Of a stretch of 64,000 nucleotides of DNA, positions 56,034 through 64,000 are shown one piece after another (the first letter of the stretch is position 1; each line of letters opens with the position of its first letter). Below the pieces are notes generated by a model. That model had not been told where the DNA came from. It searched no databases and worked only from the letters and a program-made list of their open reading frames with translations. Both the position numbers and the translations under genes were made by a program. Source of the DNA: Phragmites australis (Eukaryota; Streptophyta; Magnoliopsida; Poales; Poaceae); NCBI RefSeq assembly GCF_958298935.1, contig NC_084922.1, positions 4,590,501-4,654,500 on the forward strand, given 5' to 3'.

Positions 56034-57332
56034 TGGCGGTGGTGACTCGGGCTGACGGCGCGGAGACGACGGGGCTGCCGGGCAGCGTAGGACGGTGGTG
56101 CTAGGAGGACCCACGGCGGAAGCTTGCTAGAACTCACCGCTGGCAGCTCCTAGCCTCAGCTGGGGTCGGGGAAAGGCTCTCGTTGATCCTCGTGACACAA
56201 TGAATGTGATGACGGGACACGTTATTGACGGCGATGGTCGGAGTAGTGCCAATTGCACACCGAAGTTGGCGGCGATGATGATTGATACGTGAATCGCACA
56301 TGAAGTGATTTGGCTTGGGTTTTTGGGTTTTGGCAGCACGTATGCAGCGTGTGGAATCGTTATGTGTGTTTGGTTTGTCCAGTAGAGCACCAATGGTGGC
56401 TGATGACGGTGGAGGTGCTCTAGCAGCCATGGTGGCTCAGTGCTGGCTCGGGAGAGGGGCGGAGGTGAGAGACAGAGGGGCTGGGGAGGTCAACTAGGGC
56501 TCGGTGAATCTTGTCGTAAGGTCAATTTGACCGACGATGGCTATGGTTAGTAGATCGGCAGTGAGCTTAGACGATGGAGGAAGTGAGGTAGGGGAGAGAG
56601 GAGGGAGAGGAGAACAGAGCACCTAAAGCTCGAATGGGGCTGTGGTGGAGCGCGGCGAAGCTTGGCGTGGGCTTTTATAGGCGGAGGAGGGCGAACATCG
56701 CCGGTATAGAGATGGGGTAGTGAGGATGATGAGGTATGGCGTGGCTCAGGCGACGTGAATGCAGTCTACCGGCATTTACTCGCCATAGCGGCTTCATACG
56801 TGGGCATGTAAGTACGGCGAACGGGAGAGAGAGAAGGGCAGAGAGAGGATACCGGACGGCGGTTGGGAAATGACCGACGGTCGGCCTTACCATGTGCGAT
56901 CATCGCCAGTGCAGCATGCGGTGACTGAGAGAGTAGGGAGGGGCAGAGGTGTGAGCTTAGTGGGGCACGGCTGTCGCGCGTGCTCTGGCACGCGCAAGTG
57001 TGTGCGCAAGCGTGAGTGCTAGGAAGGAGAAGGAGCGGCTGGGCCGAGCTGGTGCATGGCGCAGGAGGGAAGGAGGGAGAGGTAGAGCGGCCCATAGACG
57101 GGGAGAGGACCGGGGCCGGATGTGAGAAAAGGGAAGGGGGGCCGGACAGAAAAGAAAAGAAAAAGAAAAGGAAGGTGGGTTGGGCTGAGGGAAGAAGGGG
57201 ATTGAGCCCAAGGAGATAAGGAAGAGGTTTGACATTTAGAAATTGATTTGGAAATGCATTTGCGATAGTTTTGAATTAAATTTTTGAAAAGATTTTGAAA
57301 TTTAGTTTTTGGTTAAAATCCGGGATGTTACA
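53805..57332. mobile_element. Gypsy-like solo LTR or LTR-like unit (3,528 bp), TSD CCCCC
   Basis: The unit begins TGAAGCGCCCC and ends GGGATGTTACA, giving TG...CA ends of the type seen in gypsy elements whose LTRs end in GGATGTTACA. CCCCC lies on both sides (53800-53804 and 57333-57337), consistent with a 5-bp target duplication, although C-runs make this less decisive. The first 135 bp are tandemly duplicated, and a (GA)n microsatellite lies at 55990-56028. Frames inside (for example 57235-56957 on the minus strand) are low-complexity and not protein-like. No gag or pol was seen, so a solo LTR is the simplest reading. Confidence 0.6.
55990..56029 (+). repeat. (GA)n microsatellite
   Basis: A perfect GA dinucleotide run of about 20 units lies inside the LTR-like unit. 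It is a simple repeat, likely length-variable between individuals. Confidence 0.95.
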
Positions 57333-58615
57333 CCCCCTCACAAAATCAACTGCATTTTTGTACATGAGAGAATCAATGGCAGCTTGACAAGTAACAAATG
57401 CACAAAATTAATTTGATGGCAAGTCTCTCAAGTGACATTGATTCGTTCATGTATGCTAGTCAGGGTTCGAAAAATCATCGGTACCCGCTCAGTTACCATG
57501 GTTACCAGCCGATTTGATTTGCACCGCATTCATAAGTTGACTACTTTTCGATCAAAAATCAAAAATCAAAAAAATCAAAAAATTGACGAAATTCGTCCGG
57601 TTTTCACCAAATTACTGTGCAGTTGCCGCGGTTACCGCACGCGGGTGGTTTGCGGTGGTCAAACGCATTGGTGAACCATGATGCTAGTGAGATGGCTGCT
57701 TTGGCAATGCCGGCTTGCATTTTGACCCTATCATCTTTGTTCCTCATATTCTTCTTGCTGTGAAATGAATCAATTGATGTTGTCTAGTGTTGCTTTGTGC
57801 ATGATTCTAGCATTAGGAATTCTAACTATCTGTGCCTATATATTCAATTGAAGAACTCAAGTTCAAACTAGAAAATGTGGCCGACTTGTCCCTTTCATCA
57901 CCAACTCTCCCTGAAACTCATCTGAGTCGTGCCAAACCAAAATCATCTCTGGTCTCTAGTCAACGGAGATGACCCAAAAGCTGGCCAGAAAGGGGGCTCA
58001 TCTCTGAACTGTTGTTGCAACTAGGTCTGGTTGGTACTTTGGTTAGAGTTGGGTTGGTGAACCCCACAACCCACAACCAAGCTCCATATGGAATCGTGCA
58101 AAATAAACCTGGTTGTTTAGGTGTGCGTGACCTGTTTTGGTTGGCCTATATTCTGGTTCCATGCATGATCTTATTCATACAAGCACATCTCTAGTGCTAA
58201 TGGATGATGGCCTTTGCATCTACCCCAAAAAATAAGAACTGTGTGATTTTTTTTCGAATGATGGAGTGAATTTGTTACACCTGTTTTCTTTACTTTGTAC
58301 CCACGTTGACTGAATCGCATAAAAATGGTTATAATCCCAATAGAGCAGAATAGATAAGGTGCACATGATTCTAAAACAAACTAGTTTGGATACAAAGAAC
58401 GTTTCGGAGATTGGTACTATCAACAAAAACATGGATACCACTAACTTCTATTGTAAGTAATTTATGAAACATGGGGAAATTATAATATTACGAAAGCAAG
58501 CATGGTGAAATCGCATGTGCAATATCAATATTCAAAGATATATTAATAGCAAAAAAGTCGAGAGAGAAAAAGGCTTGAGTGCAAGCATCCAAATACAACA
58601 GTCTTCTTGTGATAA
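57333..58615. other. Intergenic DNA without gene
   Basis: At 57455-57680 a block with gttaccatggttaccagc, a run of tcaaaaatcaaaaatcaaaa, and gcggttaccgcacgcgg suggests a small repeat fragment. The remainder up to the copia element is AT-rich with no credible frame or RNA gene. Confidence 0.4.
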
Positions 58616-59245
58616 GAGGGAACGAATCCCAGTGAGGGTCTCGGGGACTTGTTTCACGTGGAGCGGAAGCAAGGAGTCGTGTTTAAGTCAGAAAATTTAG
58701 TTCGTATATGGTTCGTATACGGGTCGGATGTTGTATGTGTGCAGGAGTACGTATAGTTAGAGTTCGAGTCAGAATTGATTTAGTTTAGAGTTCGGTTAGC
58801 AGTCACTTAAATATTGAGTTGTAACCCCTAGATTGTAGCGAGTTAATAGAGTCTAAATTTTCCTCCATAGAAGTTTTGATCCGCTCCTGAGTTATGCTTG
58901 TTCTCGACAAGATTACAGGAATACGTTCTCGTCAAGTTCGAGTTACGCGTGTTCGATCTGTCTTTGCATCTCGCCGAGTAAGTCGCGACTCATGTGTAGA
59001 TACATGAGCACGTACTCGGTGGTCACGTGCTCAAGTGCCCGCGTGGTCAAACGCCTATGTGGTCGAGAGATTACGTGATCGAGCACACACTGCTGGCCGC
59101 TCACGTGGTCGAGTGGTCGGGCATAAGCTGGTCGTGGACGGGCACGAATTGATCGCACACTTACTCATCGTGGTCGGGCGCGAACTGATCGCACACGTAT
59201 TGATCGTGGTCAGGCCTGCGTGTGATCTTGAGGTAGAAGCCAACA
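58616..59245 (+). mobile_element. 5' LTR of a degraded Ty1-copia element
   Basis: This 630-bp stretch matches 63005-63612 along its length: aatcccag-g-gggtctcgggga, gcggaagcaaggagtcgtg, gttgtaacccctagattg, ctcctgagt-atgcttgttctcgac. It ends AGCCAACA. The first nine bases (gagggaacg) do not match the TGTTGGACT start of the 3' LTR, so the outer edge is altered. The interior carries several ggtcgtggtcgggc phrases. Confidence 0.9.
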
Positions 59246-59247
59246 TC

Positions 59248-59260
59248 TAGTATCAGAGCC
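59248..59260 (+). other. Primer-binding site (initiator-tRNA-Met type)
   Basis: Two bases after the LTR end the sequence reads TAGTATCAGAGCC. The plant copia consensus complementary to the 3' end of initiator tRNA-Met is TGGTATCAGAGC, so one position is changed (G to A). Its place right after the 5' LTR confirms the plus-strand orientation. Confidence 0.85.
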
Positions 59261-59289
59261 TGAAACAAACCCAACACTAACTCGTGAAG

Positions 59290-62200
59290 ATGTCTATCGT
59301 TCCTCATGGCGAGGTGGCGCAGGAGAGCGGCGGTGGGTTGTTCCTATACCCATAGCTGATGACGACGAATTACACTAGCTGGGTAATTCGAGTGCAAGTG
59401 ACGATGGAAGATCGAGGCATCTGGGATGCAGTCGAGTTGATGGCCAGAGCGGCTGTCAACAAGAAGAAGGATAAGAAGGCAAGGTCGCATCTTTTCCAAG
59501 CTCTCCTGGAGGATCTCCTGATGTTGGTGGCAATGAAGAAAACTGCAAAGGAGGTCTGGGACTGTCTCAAGACATGGTTCGTTGGAGCAACTCACGTTAA
59601 ATGAGCGGCTGCAGATGTTGAAGGGTGACTTCAATGCCATGCGCATGCAGGATGGAAAGACATTGGACCAGTAGGAAAGCTCAATGTCATGTCCGTGAGG
59701 TACGCCGATTTGGGGGAGATGCTCAACGAAGCTGCGTTGGTCAAGAAGTTGTTCGACATCGTGCCAGATCGATTCCTGAGTGTGATTGCCAGGATCGAGC
59801 AGTTCTACGACCTCGACAAGATGTCATTCAAAGAAGCCGTGGAGGGCGACTGAAGGCTTTTGAAGAACGTGCTTACCCGCGTGGATCCGACATCAACCAA
59901 CACTGGTGATGGCCAGCTTCTAGCACTCAGGTTGAGTGGCAGGCGCGACAGAAGAAGGATGACGGTGACTCCTCGTCAAGCAACAAGGGCAAATACCACC
60001 CTCCTGCAGATAGCAACCGCGATTGGGTGGTTGTGGACGCAACAGAGGCTGTGGCAAAGGTGGTCATGGTTGTACGTCACGTAATGATGAGGAGAGCGGC
60101 TTAGGCGGCAGTCCTTGCAACAAGAGTCACATCAAGTGCTACAATTACTACAAGATGGGGCACTACACGAATGAATGCAATCCCGCGTGATTGCTGATGA
60201 AAGTGAGGCAAACTCCAAATCGCCTCTACAAGATTGAGTTGCATCAAGCAACGTCAGTGTGTCTCTTAGCCAGCCTTGAAGACCCAGCATGGCTATGACA
60301 TGCGAGGCTCGGTCACATCAACTTCATTGCTATAAAGCTTCTCGTTGACAAGAAAATGGCGGTAGGAGTGCCGCCGATCACACACCCAAACCAACTATGT
60401 CAAGGGTGCTTGGTGGCGAAGTAGGCAAGACAACCGTTCGTGATAGCGGTAAATTTCATGGCAGAGAAGCCACTCGAGCTGCTACATGCTGACCTTTATG
60501 GGCTGATCACACCTTCGACTCTTGCCAGTAACAACTACTTTATGTTAATTGTTGATGTTTACTCACGGTGGATGTGGGTGTACATGATCAAGTCAAAGGA
60601 TCAAGCCTGCTCCATGTTCAGAAGGTTCAAGCTGCAGGCTGAGAACACGAGCGAGCAGCGTGTTAAGACGTTGAGGACAGATCACGGTGGGGAGTTTCTC
60701 TCTGTCGAGTTCACCCGGCTATGCGAGGAGGCCTGGATTGAGTGGCACCTCACCACGCCATACACGCCATAGCAAAATGGCATGGTGAAGCGGAGGAACA
60801 AGACTGTGATGGCAATGGTGAGGTCCCCTCTCAAGAGCATGAACGAGCCTAGAAGATTTTGGGGGGAGGCAGTGCGACACGCGGTGTACCTACTGAACCA
60901 CTTGCCGATGAAGGTGCTGGACGATAGCACTCCGTTTGAGGTCTCGAACGGCATTGAACCACATCTAGCACACCTTCGTGTGTTCGGCTGCACGGCGCAC
61001 GCAAAAGTGACAACACCACACTTGAAGAAGTTCGATGACTGAAGCCAGCCGATGGTGTATCTTGACGTCAAGGATGGCTGTAAGGCACATCGTCTCTTTT
61101 CTTCATAGTGCAGGAAAATTCATGTAAGTCATGATGTCAAATTTGAAGAAAACATGGAGTTGAGTTGCAGTACAAGCACATGTGACAGGGATCCATCGGA
61201 TTTCACCGTCGAGGTGGAGTTCAGCACCGAGCTGGTAGTGGGCAGGTCTGTGCCTCACGAGTGTGACCCGGCAGGCGTGCCAGCGCCTGCGACACAAGTC
61301 AATCCAGCTCCTTCATCGACTACACTAGCCGGCGAGGTGACACCAGGTGGACCAGTTACTAGGGCGCGGGGTGCAGCATGCATGGCACTGAGCGCTCCAA
61401 CATCTCTTGCCACATAGATGGTGACGTTGACCCCTGAATCACCAGCGGATGATCAGGCTACACTGCTGATGAGCGGCAGCAGTAGCACAGATGAATGGCC
61501 TGTTCGTTACAGGCACATCGATGACATCATGAGAGATTCTTGAAAGATGGACCTTGATGAGGAGGACATGGAAGAAGAGGTCATGCTCGTAGAGACGAAG
61601 GAGCCGTCTTGCTAAGAAGATCGAGTCTATAAAGAAGAATGACACATGGATTCTCTCGACGCTGTTAGCTGGTCATAAGCCGATTGGACTCAAATGGGTT
61701 TACAAACTGAAGAAGAACACTGAAGGAGACGTGATCAAGCACAAGGCGAGGCTAGTCATGAAAGGATATGTGCATCGGCAAGGAATCAATTTCGAAGAAG
61801 TGTTTGCTCCGGTGGCTAGGCTAGACGCCGTGCGTGTCATCCTTGCTGTTACAACCAATCGAGGTTGGCAGGTTCATCATCTGGATGTCAAGTTAGCATT
61901 CTTAAATGGTGAGCTCGAAGAGGAAGCATACGTGGCCCAGCCAGAGGGATTTTGTAGTGAAGAACAAAGAGCACCCCGTTCTCAAACTCAGCAAGGTGTT
62001 GTATGGACTCCGACAAGCGCAACAGGCATGGAATATTCGACTTGACAGGAGCTTGAAACAAATTGGTTTTAGCAGATGTTCACAAGAGGATATTATGGGA
62101 TTCAAGTAGCAGATGATGAGTGAGTTCGAGATGATCGATCTTGGATTGCTCAATTACTATATCGGGATTGAGGTAGTGCAAGAAGGTGGGAGAATTACAA

Positions 62201-62996
62201 TCAAGCAAACAGCATATGCAAAGAAGGTCATTGGTCAATTTGGTATGCTGGATTGCAATCCCACAAAACTCCTCATGGAACAGAGGATTCAACTACATAA
62301 GGATCCAGATGGGTAGCTGGTGGATGCAACTGAATATCATCGTATCATTGGTTGTCTAAGGTATTTACTCCATACAAGATCTAACCTTTCGTTTGCTGTT
62401 GGGGTGGCAAGCAGATTCATGAAGAAGCCCACGGTGATGCATCGCAAGGCATTGAAGCAGATTTTTTGATATTTGAAGGGCACCGTTTGTTATCGGCTTG
62501 TGTTTTTGAGAGGAGGAAGAGAAGAAGTAATCACTGGGTACACTGATAGTGATCTGGCTAGTGACATGAATGACAGGAAGAGTACATGAGGTATGACTTT
62601 CTATATCTGGTGTCATAGAACTCGCAAAAAAACGGTGTCTCTGTCTTCATGCGAAGCTGAATTCATCCCCAGCAATGGCATGGCATGCCAAGCTTGTGGC
62701 TTTGTAGTCTGTTGGAGGAGTTAAGAGGAGAAGGGTCTAAAGCAGTGAAATTGTTGGTTAACAACAAATCGGCCATTGCTTTGATCAAGAATCTAGTGTT
62801 TCACGGCCGCATCAAACACATTGACACCAAATTTTATTTCATTCGTGAGTATGTTGAAGGAGACCAGATTGAAGTGGAGTTTATCTGCATAGAGGAGCAG
62901 CGAGCCGATGCTCTAATGAAGGCAATGTCGGCGATGAAGTTAGCGGTCATGCGACATCTACTAGGAATTCGTGATCTCAGCCCATGTCAGGATTAG
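59290..62996 (+). pseudogene. Copia gag-pol remnant (gag, integrase, RT, RNase H), inactivated
   Basis: In order: a gag region (MTTNYTSWVIRVQVTMEDRG, about 59359), a zinc knuckle (KCYNYYKMGHYTNECN, about 60135), GAG-pre-integrase (HARLGHINF, about 60300), integrase core (LLHADLYG, then RTDHGGEFLS, PYTP at about 60475-60770), reverse transcriptase (GLKWVYKLK, ARLVMKGYVHRQGINFEEVF, HHLDVKLAFLNGELEEE at about 61690-61920, then VLYGLRQAQQAWNIRLD) and RNase H (TGYTDSDLASD, SSCEAEF at about 62535-62670). At least ten stops or shifts interrupt it. Between about 62090 and 62100 the segment that should carry the catalytic YVDD is missing: the frame jumps from GFSRCSQE to DIMGFK. The element cannot move on its own. 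Confidence 0.9.
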
Positions 62997-63004
62997 GGGG
63001 AGTA
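62990..63004 (+). other. Polypurine tract of the copia element
   Basis: The purine-rich GGATTAGGGGGAGTA directly precedes the 3' LTR, the site for plus-strand priming during reverse transcription. It is interrupted by TTs, as is common in copia elements. Confidence 0.8.
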
Positions 63005-63612
63005 TGTTGGACTAATCCCAGCGTGGGCCTCGGGAAATTGTTTCACATGAAGCGGAAGCAAGGAGTCGTGTTCAAGTCCGAAACTTTAGTTTGTATATGG
63101 TTCGTATATGGGTTGGATGTCATATATGTACAAGAGTATGTATAGTTAGAGTTTGAGTCAGAATTAATTCAGTTTAGAGTTCGACTAGTAGTCATTTTAA
63201 ATATTGAGTTGTAACCCTTGGATTGCATCAAGTTAATAGAGTCTAAATTTTCCTCTAAAGAAGTTTTGATCTGCTCCTGAGTCTTGCTTGTTCTCGACAA
63301 GATTGCAAGAATACGTTCTCATCAAGTTTGAGTTACGTGTATTCGATCTGTCTTTACATCTTGCCGAGTAGGTTGCAACTCGTGTGTAGCTACACGAGCA
63401 CGTATTTGGTGGTCGCGTGCTCGAGCGTCGTGGTCGAATGCCTATGTGCTCGAGAGATTACGTGGTCGAGCATGCACTACTGGTCGCTCACGTGGTCGAG
63501 TGGTCGGGCGTAAGCTGATCGTGGTCAAGTGTGGTCGTGGTCGGGCATGAACTGATCGCACACGTAGTGATCGTGGCCAGGAATGCGTGTGATCCTGAGG
63601 CAAAAGCCAACA
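63005..63612 (+). mobile_element. 3' LTR of the Ty1-copia element
   Basis: The LTR opens TGTTGGACTAATCCCAG and closes AAGCCAACA, with TGTTGG...CCAACA terminal inverted repeats, and is 608 bp long. It differs from the 5' LTR at roughly one site in ten, indicating an old insertion. The bases after it (tttgt) do not match those before the 5' LTR, so no target duplication is left. Confidence 0.92.
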
Positions 63613-64000
63613 TTTGTGGTATATTTTGTTAGTACAAAATGATCTGCACGTTGTTAAAGAGCAAACTGCCCATATATTGGTCAAAAATTAATCTTTGAGT
63701 AAACTGTGGTAGTGTATGAAACTCGACACATAGGCTAAGAACTAAGAAGATAGTGTTGGTTTGCAAGTTTGCATGGATATTGGATATCCACTACCCAGTT
63801 GGGTTTCTCAGGAGCTTAGATACACATAGAGATCTGTGTTACTCAGCAAATCTCTTGCATTATTTTAGGCCCTAGATACATGTCCAAGAGCACAACTACA
63901 TACAGGCATGTCAAAATTTTCAAGATTGACCATCTCCACGTGCTCCCGTTTCCAATGTATCCTTGCCTACCAGCTATATCTAGCACCCATGCATCTATAT
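63613..64000. other. Right flank, no gene seen
   Basis: AT-rich DNA to the end of the window with no credible frame, RNA gene or repeat end. Confidence 0.4.

Noticed and set aside
59248..59260. Possible tRNA-derived sequence
   Set aside because: Its position two bases after an LTR and match to the initiator-Met complement show it is a primer-binding site, not a tRNA gene.

Overview
The window is a piece of a grass (Poaceae) nuclear genome. The evidence is intron-rich genes with very GC-rich first exons, protein sequences that read as grass orthologues of known plant genes, and AT-rich intergenic DNA filled with grass-type LTR retrotransposons, LINEs and MITEs. I cannot name the species from sequence alone.

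Six genes look intact. (1) 7216-10679 (+): a five-exon plastid-type FAD/NAD(P)-binding oxidoreductase (292 aa), with a 939-bp PIF/Harbinger-like element in its last intron. (2) 11785-12588 (-): a Ser/Arg/Lys/His-rich SR-like protein (267 aa) with two 5'UTR introns and a visible TATA box. (3) 24071-31524 (-): translation initiation factor eIF3a, 13 coding exons, 981 aa, with one GC-AG intron. (4) 34294-34872 (+): a single-exon DUF4228/PADRE protein with a possible N-myristoylation site. (5) 41060-43894 (+): an EEF1AKMT2/METTL10-type lysine methyltransferase (336 aa) with an unusual SAM-binding motif I. (6) 44669-46908 (-): a RING-CH (MARCH-like) E3 ligase with DUF3675 (275 aa), convergent with gene 5. 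In every multi-exon gene the exon lengths sum to an open frame with consistent splice phases, which supports the models.

Repeats and relics make up most of the rest. An intron-containing fragment of the mitochondrial ATP synthase beta gene (about 1629-2100) lies beside a 5'-truncated minus-strand LINE (about 2172-6625). That LINE is split by a 1,467-bp solo LTR with a perfect CCCAT target duplication. From 14.8 to 20.9 kb are a solo LTR (CATGC duplication) and the 3' end of another copia/SIRE-like element with polypurine tract, 3' LTR and an intact antisense ORF. 21.7-23.6 kb is a broken F-box/DUF295 gene. 35.7-39.6 kb holds gypsy-type LTR remnants and a small retroelement ORF. 53.8-57.3 kb is a 3.5-kb LTR-like unit flanked by CCCCC. 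58.6-63.6 kb is a decayed Ty1-copia element with both LTRs and an altered PBS, lacking the catalytic YVDD segment of reverse transcriptase.

The least explained stretch is 49.2-52.6 kb. It is strongly G+T-rich on the plus strand, with degenerate internal repeats and one 127-codon coding-like block (52050-52430) bounded by splice-like sites and interrupted by a single stop codon. I do not recognise this block, and it is the best candidate here for something undescribed. I found no CRISPR array, operon or other multi-gene system; the genes are independent housekeeping or regulatory loci.
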